Assembly (NCBI GenBank): GCA_022844045.1
Contig: JALHMM010000005.1
Span: forward strand, 1-64,000
Reading direction: 5' to 3'
DNA length: 64,000 nucleotides
Origin: Reyranellaceae bacterium
Lineage (GTDB): Bacteria > Pseudomonadota > Alphaproteobacteria > Reyranellales > Reyranellaceae
Made by a program: the position numbers and the translations under genes
Part shown: positions 1 to 12,221 of the stretch, one piece after another
Position numbering within the stretch: position 1 is the stretch's first letter
How the letters are laid out: every line of letters begins with the position of its first letter
Notes under the pieces: model-generated
What the model was told of the DNA's origin: nothing
Databases searched by the model: none
What the model saw: the letters and a program-made list of their open reading frames with translations, nothing else

Positions 1-44
1 TCTGGCGCTTCCCCGATGGCGGCCCCTATCTCGGCGCCACCTAG
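1..44 (+). CDS. 3' end of an upstream CDS (partial, product unknown; ...WRFPDGGPYLGAT*)
   Basis: Frame 3 reads WRFPDGGPYLGAT then TAG with high GC3; truncated by window edge. Confidence 0.35.
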   Translation, partial: WRFPDGGPYLGAT

Positions 45-89
45 AGCCGCCGCGACGGTGCGGCCGTCGGGTAAGAGTTTCTCTTGCTG

Positions 90-153
90 GGGGCGCGCCA
101 CTCCAGTGGCGCGTCTTCCCTGCCGATGACGCGCCACTGGAGTGGCGCGCCCC
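90..153. repeat. Perfect 26-bp inverted repeat (12-nt loop); each arm contains its own nested palindrome GCGCCACT-NN-AGTGGCGC
   Basis: Arms 90-115 and 128-153 are exact reverse complements. Confidence 0.9.
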
Positions 154-165
154 GACCGCGTCGCC

Positions 166-543
166 TCAAACCGCCGAGCCGTAATACGCCTCGACCCGGT
201 AGCCATCTGGGTCGATGACGTAGGCCGCATAGTAGGTCGGGCTATAATCGGCGCGCAGGCCCGGCTTGCCATTGTCCTTGCCGCCGTTCTTCAGGCCGGC
301 GACGTGGAAGGCGTCGACCGCTCTGCGGTCGGGCGCGGTGAAGCAGAAATGCAGGCCTGAGCGCATGTCGGCCGGCACCGGCGCCTCGCTTGCGCTGATC
401 CAGAACACGACGCCCTCCTTGCCATAGCCCAGCGAGCCCTCGCTGGCGCTCAGGCATGTGTAGCCCAGCGGCTTCATCACCGAATCGTAGAACTTCCTGG
501 TGCGGGCGATGTCCTTCACCCCGATCGACACATGATCCAGCAT
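166..543 (-). CDS. VOC (glyoxalase/dioxygenase-fold) family protein
   Basis: MLDHVSIGVKDIARTRKFYDSVMKPLGY ... YVIDPDGYRVEAYY typical VOC motifs. Confidence 0.85.
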   Translation of the reverse strand: MLDHVSIGVKDIARTRKFYDSVMKPLGYTCLSASEGSLGYGKEGVVFWISASEAPVPADMRSGLHFCFTAPDRRAVDAFHVAGLKNGGKDNGKPGLRADYSPTYYAAYVIDPDGYRVEAYYGSAV

Positions 544-551
544 GGTTCTCT

Positions 552-573
552 CCTAACCGTCTTGACGGTTAGG
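552..573. promoter_or_regulatory. Palindromic box 1 CCTAACCGTCTTGACGGTTAGG in divergent promoter
   Basis: Perfect 22-bp palindrome apart from the two central bases; resembles box 2 at 599-618. Confidence 0.65.
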
Positions 574-598
574 GTCGTATTTTACTGCGCCCGCCTTG

Positions 599-618
599 TC
601 AACCATCTAGATGGTTAG
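599..618. promoter_or_regulatory. Palindromic box 2 TCAACCATCTAGATGGTTAG in divergent promoter
   Basis: Core AACCATCTAGATGGTT (601-616) is a perfect palindrome and matches box 1 consensus AACCRTCTWGAYGGTTAG. Confidence 0.65.
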
Positions 619-621
619 TAT

Positions 622-1242
622 GTGGAGGACATGACCCACGCCCTCGTGCCGGCCGCCAAACCCGACCTCTGCCTGGAGTTCGTGAACACGCGGTATTGGC
701 GTGGCAGTGAGCCCGCCACCGAGACCCTGAACGCGCCTGAGGATCTGCTGGCCTGGTGCGAGGCTAACCGCGCGCATCTGCCGGCGACGGTGGCCATGGT
801 CGCCGAGCATTGGCGCGCCCATCCGCGCGACGCGGCGCGCGCCCTGCAGCAATCGGTCGAGATCCGCGAGGCGATCCACAACGCTTTCGCCCAGGTCGCA
901 GGCGGGCGTCAGCCAGACGCGACGGTGCTCGCGCCGCTCAACTACGCGCTGGCACAGGCGCCTGGCCGCACGGCGCTGCAGCCGAGCGCGCACGGCCTCG
1001 CGTGGACCTTGCCGCAGATGAAGAGCAGCGTGCCGGCGCTGCTGGCATCGGTGTTGTGGTCGGCCGGCGATCTGATGATGAGCGGCAAGCTCGATCGCGT
1101 GCGCCGCTGCGCCAACGACAAGTGCCGGTGGCTGTTCCTCGACGACAGCCGCGGCGGCACACGCCGCTGGTGCACCATGAGCAGCTGCGGCAACCGCGCC
1201 AAGGCGCATCGCCACTACGCGAAGAAGAAAGCCGAAGGCTGA
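622..1242 (+). CDS. ABATE/CGNR zinc-finger domain transcriptional regulator (GTG at 622 or ATG at 631)
   Basis: C-terminal RRCANDKCRWLFLDDSRGGTRRWCTMSSCGNRAKAHRHYAKK with CGNR motif. Confidence 0.85.
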   Translation: MEDMTHALVPAAKPDLCLEFVNTRYWRGSEPATETLNAPEDLLAWCEANRAHLPATVAMVAEHWRAHPRDAARALQQSVEIREAIHNAFAQVAGGRQPDATVLAPLNYALAQAPGRTALQPSAHGLAWTLPQMKSSVPALLASVLWSAGDLMMSGKLDRVRRCANDKCRWLFLDDSRGGTRRWCTMSSCGNRAKAHRHYAKKKAEG

Positions 1243-1250
1243 TCGGCAGC

Positions 1251-1868
1251 TCAGACGATCCCGGTCGTCCAGCCGGGGAGCCGACGTGCCTTGAGCCGCC
1301 GCTTGCCGCGCTCGAACCGCGCCACGAACCGGTAAGGCTGATCCGCATCGCTGTTGTCCAGCAGCAGGGCGTGGTCGACGAAGGCGACGGCCTTCTTGAG
1401 GTTTGCCAGCACGCGTGGGAATCGCGCGCGGAGCCGATCATCGGGCACGTCATGCCCACCTTGCTCGACACGCTGTAGGACACGGGCGAGCGATAGCTCG
1501 GCGCTGTCCAGTCCGATGAAGACGAAGATGATCTCGTAGCCTTCGCGTTGCGCCTCGCGCAGCAGGCCGAGCTTCGCGCCCACCGGATCGGAGAACACCG
1601 TCTCCATGCAGAACGACTCGCCGCGCGCCATCAGCAGCCGTCGCTCCGCCTCGGCGATATCCGCCGCCTGGCGCGCCCGCGTCTCGGCATCGGCGATGTC
1701 GAGGTCTTGTGCGATCAGGTCGGCGTTAACCAGTGGCAGGCCGAGTCCGCGCAGATAGACGTCGTGAAAGGTCGACTTGCCAGCGCCGTTCGGACCGGCC
1801 AGCACCAGGATGAATCGGCCCTCGTCGGCCGCCGGCTGGCCCAGCCGGCGCAGGATCTCGTCGATCAC
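1251..1868 (-). CDS. Zeta toxin-like P-loop kinase (putative toxin)
   Basis: Walker A LAGPNGAGKST, VNADLIAQ, ETVFSDP; overlaps upstream gene by ATGA. Confidence 0.8.
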   Translation of the reverse strand: MIDEILRRLGQPAADEGRFILVLAGPNGAGKSTFHDVYLRGLGLPLVNADLIAQDLDIADAETRARQAADIAEAERRLLMARGESFCMETVFSDPVGAKLGLLREAQREGYEIIFVFIGLDSAELSLARVLQRVEQGGHDVPDDRLRARFPRVLANLKKAVAFVDHALLLDNSDADQPYRFVARFERGKRRLKARRLPGWTTGIV

Positions 1869-2287
1869 GCCGACCTGCGCGCGCGCTCCTTCACCACCGG
1901 CACGAAGACGCGGCCTTCGAGACGGCCCAGCGTGCGCTTGCCGTCAGGCTCGATCCGCACCAGCAGGCCGGGATGCTTCGGATCAATACCGTAGCGCGGT
2001 CCGCCAAGCGCGCGCAGATGCCGCTGTACGGCGTTGCGGTCATCCGATTGTGCGAGATCGCCCAACAGGCGGCCCACCGCCTCGCGCCTAGCCATCGCCG
2101 GCGTCGCGGCCGCGGCGCCGCCCAGTCGCTTGAGCGACGCGAGCGCGGCCTGCGGCACCAGTTTCTCGACCGCCCGGCCGATGGTCGCCCAGTGCTCGAT
2201 CTGCGCCGTCAACGAACGGTCGGCCGCCGCCGCCTCGCCGCGCGCGGCTTCGACCAATGTTCCCGAAAGCTTGACCGGCGTGCCCAT
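1865..2287 (-). CDS. ParD-like type II antitoxin family protein
   Basis: N-terminal VKLSGTLVEAARGEAAAADRSLTAQIEHWATIGRAVEK (ribbon-helix-helix ParD-like); translationally coupled to zeta-like toxin. Confidence 0.7.
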   Translation of the reverse strand: MGTPVKLSGTLVEAARGEAAAADRSLTAQIEHWATIGRAVEKLVPQAALASLKRLGGAAAATPAMARREAVGRLLGDLAQSDDRNAVQRHLRALGGPRYGIDPKHPGLLVRIEPDGKRTLGRLEGRVFVPVVKERARRSA

Positions 2288-2300
2288 GTGGGATCACCCC

Positions 2301-2323
2301 TGAGGTAGCATTTTACTACCTCA
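2301..2323. promoter_or_regulatory. Candidate autoregulatory operator TGAGGTAG-N7-CTACCTCA upstream of toxin-antitoxin pair
   Basis: Perfect 8-bp inverted repeat starting 14 bp upstream of the antitoxin ATG. Confidence 0.6.
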
Positions 2324-2369
2324 AGATAGGCGCGCGCCCGTCGGCCGGCAAGGGCCAGCTCCGGGCACG

Positions 2370-2394
2370 AAAAAGGCCGGCGTCGCCGCCGGCC
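2370..2394 (-). terminator. Rho-independent terminator downstream of the SCP2-domain gene
   Basis: Minus strand GGCCGGC-N6-GCCGGCC followed by TTTTT. Confidence 0.75.
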
Positions 2395-2422
2395 TGTACG
2401 CTGTTTCGACCCGGGTCGAGGT

Positions 2423-2719
2423 CTAGCGCAGGATGCTCTGCAGCTTCATGGCGACGCCCATGTCGCCCTCGATCTTCAGCTTGCCGGTCATGAACGCGGA
2501 CATGCCGTCGAGCTTGCCGCCGACCAGGTCGACGAGGTCGGACAGCGCCATCTTGATGGTGCAGTCGGCGGCGTTGTCGTCGTTGCTGACGGCGACCGGC
2601 GTGCTCTTGCCGTCGATGAAGATCGCGCCCTCCGGCGTGGCGAACTTCACCGTGTTGCCGAACGCGCTCTTGCTGCCGGCGCCGGCCTTCATTTTCTCGG
2701 TCAACTCCTGAAGGGTCAT
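2423..2719 (-). CDS. SCP2 sterol-binding domain-containing protein
   Basis: MTLQELTEKMKAGAGSKSAFGNTVKFATPEGAIFIDG...CTIKMALSDLVDLVGGKLDGMSAFMTGKLKIEGDMGVAMKL. Confidence 0.85.
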   Translation of the reverse strand: MTLQELTEKMKAGAGSKSAFGNTVKFATPEGAIFIDGKSTPVAVSNDDNAADCTIKMALSDLVDLVGGKLDGMSAFMTGKLKIEGDMGVAMKLQSILR

Positions 2720-2896
2720 CGCGATCTCCCGGTTCCCTGTCTCGACCGTGCCCGAGGTTTCGCGGGCCGGCAATGGTGGCCCGCAGAGTGATTGACCTTT
2801 ACGTAAACGTCAAATACCAAGACGACGCCGCGCGTGAACGTCGATTTACGCGTCAAGAGCCGCGCCGTAACGTCGGCGCCATCACGAGGAGACGCC

Positions 2897-3760
2897 ATGC
2901 GCTACCGGTCCGTGCTGCGCCCGGGTTTGTTCGAGGGCCAGACCATCGTCGTGACCGGCGGCGGCAGTGGACTGGGCCGGTGCGCGGCGCACGAGATCGC
3001 CGCTCTGGGCGCGCATGTGGTGATCACCGGGCGAAAGACCGAGAAGCTCGCCGCGGTGAAAGCGGAGATCGAGGAGGACGGCGGCTCCTGCGAGACGCAC
3101 GCCTTCGACATCCGCGAGGAACAGCCGGTCAAGGACGCGATCGCCGCCATCGTGGCGAAGAACGGCCGCATCGACGGCCTGTTCAACAACGCCGGCGGCC
3201 AGTTCCCGGCCGACGCCGAGGCGATCAGCCAGCGCGGCTTCGACGCGGTGGTGCGCAACAACCTCACCGGCGGTTTCCTCGTGTCGCGCGAGACCTACCT
3301 GCAATCGATGAAGAGCCACGGCGGCGCGATCGTCTTCATGGCGGCCGACATGCGCAACGGCATGCCCACCATGGCGCATTCCGGAGCGGCGCGCTCGGGC
3401 ACCGAGAACCTGGCGATGACCTTGGCCTTCGAGTGGGGCCACGCCGGCGTGCGCGTGAACACGGTGTCGCCGGGCTGGATCGCGTCCAGCGGCATGGACA
3501 CCTACGAGGGCGAGTTCAAGCGCAACATCCCGCTGCTGAAAAACCACGTGCCGGTGCGCCGCCTCGGTACCGAGAGCGAGGTCTCGGCCGCCGTGTGCTT
3601 CCTGCTGAGCGAGGCGGCGGCCTTCATCACTGGCCTGAACATCCGCATCGACGGCGGCGTGCCGCTGGGCACACGCAACATCCCCCTGCCCGATGGCCGC
3701 GGCACGACGGCCTTCAACGGCTTCCATCGCACCGTAATACCCAAGGTCCTCGGCGGTTAG
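2897..3760 (+). CDS. SDR family oxidoreductase (AtuB/AtuG-like context)
   Basis: VTGGGSGLGRCAAHEIA, NNAGG, Rossmann SDR. Confidence 0.85.
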   Translation: MRYRSVLRPGLFEGQTIVVTGGGSGLGRCAAHEIAALGAHVVITGRKTEKLAAVKAEIEEDGGSCETHAFDIREEQPVKDAIAAIVAKNGRIDGLFNNAGGQFPADAEAISQRGFDAVVRNNLTGGFLVSRETYLQSMKSHGGAIVFMAADMRNGMPTMAHSGAARSGTENLAMTLAFEWGHAGVRVNTVSPGWIASSGMDTYEGEFKRNIPLLKNHVPVRRLGTESEVSAAVCFLLSEAAAFITGLNIRIDGGVPLGTRNIPLPDGRGTTAFNGFHRTVIPKVLGG

Positions 3761-3763
3761 CCC

Positions 3764-5380
3764 ATGCCCGTTATCGAGTCCCAGATCGATCCCCGCTCCG
3801 ACGAGTTCAAGCGCAACCGCGAGGGCATGCTCGTGGCCATCGAGGAGTTCCGCGCCGCCGAGAAGACCGTGCAGGCCGTGGCCGAGCGCGCGCGGGGACG
3901 CTTCAAGCAGCGCAAGCAATTGATGCCGCGCGAGCGCGTGGCGCTACTGCTCGACCGTGGCGCACCCTATCTCGAGCTGATGAGTCTCGCCGGCTATCGC
4001 ATGCACGACGACAAGGACGGCGCCGGTGCGGGCGGCGGTAACATCGTCGGCATCGGTTATGTCGAGGGCGTGCGCTGCGTGATCTCGGCCACCAACAGCG
4101 CAGTGAAGGGCGGCACCATCGCGCCGGCCGGGCAGCGCAAGGGCCAGCGCACGCAGCAGATCATCATGGAAAACAAGCTGCCGGTGATCAACCTCGTGGA
4201 GTCCGGCGGCGCCAACCTGCTCTATCAGTCCGAGATTTTCGTCCCTGGCGGCCGCGGCTTCGCCAACCAGGCCCGTATGTCGGCGATGGGCATCCCGCAG
4301 GTCACCGTGGTGCATGGCAGCTCGACCGCCGGCGGCGCCTACCTGCCCGGCCTCAGCGACTACGTCATCATGGTGCGCAACCAGGCCAAGGTGTTCCTCG
4401 CCGGCCCGCCGCTCTTGAAGGCCGCCACCGGCGAGATCGCCACCGACGAGGATCTCGGCGGTGCTGAGATGCACAGCACGATCTCCGGCGTGTCCGAATG
4501 GATGGCCGAGAACGACGCCGACGGCATCCGCCTGGCGCGCGAGGTCGTCCGCAAGTGGCACTGGAACGACAACATCCCTGATGCGCGCCCGCGCACGTTC
4601 CGCGAGCCGCTCTACGACATCGAGGAACTCTGCGGTGTCGTGCCGCCTGACTATCGCCAGCCCTACGACGTCCGGGAAGTGATCGCGAGAGTCGTCGACG
4701 GCTCGGACTTCCTCGAGTTCAAGGCGCTGTACGATCAGCAGACGATCTGTGGCTGGGCCGAGATCGAGGGCGAGCCGGTGGCGTTCATCGGCAACAACGG
4801 CCCGATCACGGTGAAGGGCGCGACCAAGGCGGCGCAGTTCATCCAGCTCTGCTGCCAGTCGGGCACGCCGATCGTCTACCTGCAGAACACCACCGGCTAC
4901 ATGGTGGGCACCGAGTCGGAGAAGGGCGGCATCGTCAAGCACGGCTCGAAGATGATCCAGGCCGTCGCCAACGCCTCCGTGCCGCAGATCACCATCGTCA
5001 TCGGCGGCAGCTTCGGCGCCGGCAATTACGGCATGTGCGGTCGCGCCTACGATCCGCGCTTCATCTTCGGCTGGCCGAACAGCAGAACCGCCGTGATGGG
5101 CGGTGAGCAGGCCGCCACGGTGATGAAGATCGTCACCGAGCAGAAGCACATCCGTGAGGGGACCGAGGTGCCGACGGCGCAGATCGAAAAGATGTTCAGG
5201 GGCATCGTCGATCAGTTCGATCGCGAATCGACAGCGCTGTTCTCGACGGCACACCTCTGGGACGACGGGCTGATCGATCCGCGCGATACGCGCCGGGTGC
5301 TCGCCTACGCGCTCTCCATCGCGCGCGAATCCATGGTGCGCAAGCTCAGGGCCACGACCTTCGGCGTCGCCCGGATGTAA
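3764..5380 (+). CDS. Acyl-CoA carboxylase beta (carboxyltransferase) subunit, geranyl-/methylcrotonyl-CoA carboxylase type
   Basis: PRERVALLLDRGAPYLELMSLAGY, GGANLLYQSEIFVPGGRGFANQARMSA; AtuC/LiuB-like. Confidence 0.85.
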   Translation: MPVIESQIDPRSDEFKRNREGMLVAIEEFRAAEKTVQAVAERARGRFKQRKQLMPRERVALLLDRGAPYLELMSLAGYRMHDDKDGAGAGGGNIVGIGYVEGVRCVISATNSAVKGGTIAPAGQRKGQRTQQIIMENKLPVINLVESGGANLLYQSEIFVPGGRGFANQARMSAMGIPQVTVVHGSSTAGGAYLPGLSDYVIMVRNQAKVFLAGPPLLKAATGEIATDEDLGGAEMHSTISGVSEWMAENDADGIRLAREVVRKWHWNDNIPDARPRTFREPLYDIEELCGVVPPDYRQPYDVREVIARVVDGSDFLEFKALYDQQTICGWAEIEGEPVAFIGNNGPITVKGATKAAQFIQLCCQSGTPIVYLQNTTGYMVGTESEKGGIVKHGSKMIQAVANASVPQITIVIGGSFGAGNYGMCGRAYDPRFIFGWPNSRTAVMGGEQAATVMKIVTEQKHIREGTEVPTAQIEKMFRGIVDQFDRESTALFSTAHLWDDGLIDPRDTRRVLAYALSIARESMVRKLRATTFGVARM

Positions 5381-5390
5381 GGACATCGAG

Positions 5391-6551
<1,161 letters not shown>

Positions 6552-6560
6552 GAGGCGGCG

Positions 6561-7721
<1,161 letters not shown>

Positions 7722-7733
7722 TGCGCGCCGCGC

Positions 7734-7848
7734 CCCATCCTCATGCTGAGGAGGTCGCGAAGCGGCCGTCTCGAAGCATGGGCAACGCACACCGAGCGGA
7801 TTACCCACCCTTCGAGACGCGCCCCTTGGGCGCTCCTCAGGGTGAGGT
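7734..7848. repeat. Intergenic palindromic repeat (CCTCATGCTGAGGAG ... CTCCTCAGGGTGAGG; inner TCTCGAAGCATGGG ... CCCACCCTTCGAGA)
   Basis: Long imperfect inverted repeat between CDSs. Confidence 0.7.
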
Positions 7849-7881
7849 CGGTTTGCTCTCCCCGCTTACCGAACGGAGTCC

Positions 7882-8700
7882 GTGATGGCCGATTTTCGCG
7901 CGTCCTACGAGACGCTGATCCTGCGCCGCGATCGCATGCGCCTTTACGTCACGCTCAACCGGCCGGAGGTCAAGAACGCGCTCAACCCCACGCTATTGGC
8001 CGAGTTGCGCGAAGTTGTCGACATCCTCAAGGGCCGCGACGACATCAAGGCCGTGATCCTGCGCGGTGCCGGCGGCACGTTCTGCGCCGGCGCCGATCTG
8101 AAGAACATGGAATCGGCGATGGGCGACGCGCCCAAGGCGGGCGAGAAGGATCCCATCGCCACGGGCAATCGCCAGTACGGCACCTTCCTCGAAGCGCTCG
8201 GCAACCTGCCGCAGGCCGTGGTCGCCGCGGTCGAGGGCTACGCCATCGCTGGCGGCTTCGGTATCGTTTGCACATCGGACGTCGCGATCGTCACCGAGGA
8301 TGCCGGCTTCGCCATGAGCGAAACCGCCATCGGCATCGTGCCGGCACAGATCGCGCCCTTCGTCGCAGCCCGCATCGGCATCTCGCAGACCCGCCACCTC
8401 ACGCTGACCGCGGCGCGCTTCAAAGGCCCGGAGGCCGTGCGTCTCGGCATCGGCCACTATCTCGTGAAAGACAGCGCCGCGCTCGACGCCAAGCTCGAGG
8501 AAGTGCTCAAGCAGATCGACCGCTGCGCACCGCTGGCCAACGCGCTCACCAAGCAGATCGTCATGCGCGTGGGCACCGAGCCACTGTCGAAGACGCTCGA
8601 TTTCGCCTCGGATTGCTTCGCCAAGGCGCGGCGCAGCCCGGAAGCCGCCGAAGGCCTGCGCGCCTTCGCCGAGAAGCGTCCGGCGAAGTGGGCGCAGTAG
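7882..8700 (+). CDS. Enoyl-CoA hydratase/isomerase family (start GTG 7882 or ATG 7885)
   Basis: NRPEVKNALNPTLLAEL, GAGGTFCAGADLKNM, GYAIAGGFGI. Confidence 0.88.
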   Translation: MMADFRASYETLILRRDRMRLYVTLNRPEVKNALNPTLLAELREVVDILKGRDDIKAVILRGAGGTFCAGADLKNMESAMGDAPKAGEKDPIATGNRQYGTFLEALGNLPQAVVAAVEGYAIAGGFGIVCTSDVAIVTEDAGFAMSETAIGIVPAQIAPFVAARIGISQTRHLTLTAARFKGPEAVRLGIGHYLVKDSAALDAKLEEVLKQIDRCAPLANALTKQIVMRVGTEPLSKTLDFASDCFAKARRSPEAAEGLRAFAEKRPAKWAQ

Positions 8701-8702
8701 CC

Positions 8703-9172
8703 ATGCCGGCCTATCCGATCAGCGTGCGGGCCACCGACCTGCCGGAACGGGTCGGCACCGACTATCCACCGCCGTTCAACCAACCGTGCCTGAAGCGCAG
8801 TCGTCGCGCCCTGGGCGACGCCTTCGGGCTGAGCCAGTTCGGCGTCAACATGATGGAGCTGCCGCCAGGCACCTGGTCTTCGCAGCGCCACTGGCACGAG
8901 CGCGAGGACGAGTTCGTCTACGTGCTGGAGGGCGAGGTCGATCTCGTGACCGACGCCGGCTCGACCACGCTGTCGGCCGGCATGATCGCGGGCTTCCGCG
9001 CCGGCGAGCCCAACGGGCATCATCTGATCAACCGATCGGCCCACGTTGCGCGCATCCTCGAAGTGGGCACGCGCAGCAACGCCGAGACCGCGCACTATGC
9101 CGACATCGACATGCTGTACCGCGAGGTTGGCGTACCCGAAGGCTACTACCGAAGGGACGGCAGCCCCTACCG

Positions 9173-9176
<4 letters not shown>
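8703..9176 (+). CDS. Cupin domain-containing protein
   Basis: HWHEREDEFVYVLEGEVDLVTDAG...PNGHHLINRS cupin motifs. Confidence 0.85.
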
Positions 9177-11140
<1,964 letters not shown>

Positions 11141-12184
11141 ATGGGGCGAGCGCGACGTCTCCTATCCCTTGTCGTCGCCCTGCTCCTGTTCGTGCCGGGC
11201 GCCCGCGCCGCCGAGCCGACGCTCGACGAAATACGCGCCGGTGGTCAGCTCGCGCCGCGCTGCCTGACCCTCTACGAAACCTATCTATTGGGCAGCTACA
11301 ATCGCGCCTTCGCCATCGGCCCGCGTGGCGGGTGCGGTTATGCGACGGGCGCGCGCACATTGGGTGAGGCGCAGGAAAAGGCGAAATCGTTCTGCTCTCA
11401 GTCTGTGCCGCTCGCCTGCACCGTCATCGCTTTCAACGAAACCGCGCCCGACAAGCGTACCGCGACGCCGCCCGAGGCGGCGCCGCTGGTGCGCGATCCC
11501 AGCTTCCCCTTCCGTGGCCCCAAGGAGGCCGCCGGCGTGATCATCTGGGGCCATGGCCGAGCGGCGCTGGTCAACGGCGTGCGCGAGGACCGGCGCACGG
11601 CGCCCACCGCGCCCCTGATGCGCGCGCTGGCCTTTGCAGGCTGGGATCTCTTCCGTGCCGACCGTGCGCCGGAGAAGGACAACAACGTCGACGGCCTGGC
11701 GCTCACCCTGGAGGGCATCGAGCGCATGCGCGCCATGGGCTATCGGCGCGTCGTGCTCGCCGGGCAGTCCGCCGGCGGCTGGCTGGCGCTCACTGCCATG
11801 GGCAAGGTCGAGGGCCTGCACGCGGTGATCGCCTTGGCACCGGCATCGCACGGCAATCGCACCGTGCGCACCAGCCGGCGCGACCTGGCTCTGAATGACT
11901 TCGAGAGCCTGCTCGCGGCACGGCGCGATCCGGCGACGCGGGTGGTGGTCGCCCTGTTCACCGACGACGACTACGACCCCGATCCCGAAACCCGCGTTCG
12001 CCTGTTGCGCGCCGCCGCCAAGCAGCCCGGCATGCCGCTGCTGCTGATCGACCGGCCACAAGCCCTCAAGGGCCACTCGGCGGGCACGACGATCAGGATG
12101 GCGCGCGACTACGGCGCCTGCGTGCGCGACTTCGTGCGCGCCGAGGACACCACGAAGCCGGGTGTCAGAACCTGCCGGCAGTGA
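11141..12184 (+). CDS. Secreted protein with Cys-rich N-terminal DUF4189-like segment and C-terminal alpha/beta hydrolase domain
   Basis: Signal peptide; CGYATGARTLGEAQEKAKSFCSQ; VVLAGQSAGGWLAL nucleophile elbow. Confidence 0.65.
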   Translation: MGRARRLLSLVVALLLFVPGARAAEPTLDEIRAGGQLAPRCLTLYETYLLGSYNRAFAIGPRGGCGYATGARTLGEAQEKAKSFCSQSVPLACTVIAFNETAPDKRTATPPEAAPLVRDPSFPFRGPKEAAGVIIWGHGRAALVNGVREDRRTAPTAPLMRALAFAGWDLFRADRAPEKDNNVDGLALTLEGIERMRAMGYRRVVLAGQSAGGWLALTAMGKVEGLHAVIALAPASHGNRTVRTSRRDLALNDFESLLAARRDPATRVVVALFTDDDYDPDPETRVRLLRAAAKQPGMPLLLIDRPQALKGHSAGTTIRMARDYGACVRDFVRAEDTTKPGVRTCRQ

Positions 12185-12221
12185 TAGCGTCCAGCCAACG
12201 ATCAATTGTTGGGGATGCTCC

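Noticed and set aside
2773-4041. 422-aa plus-strand ORF in alternative frame over SDR/carboxylase genes
   Set aside because: Arg-rich frame-shift shadow, overlaps two well-supported CDSs
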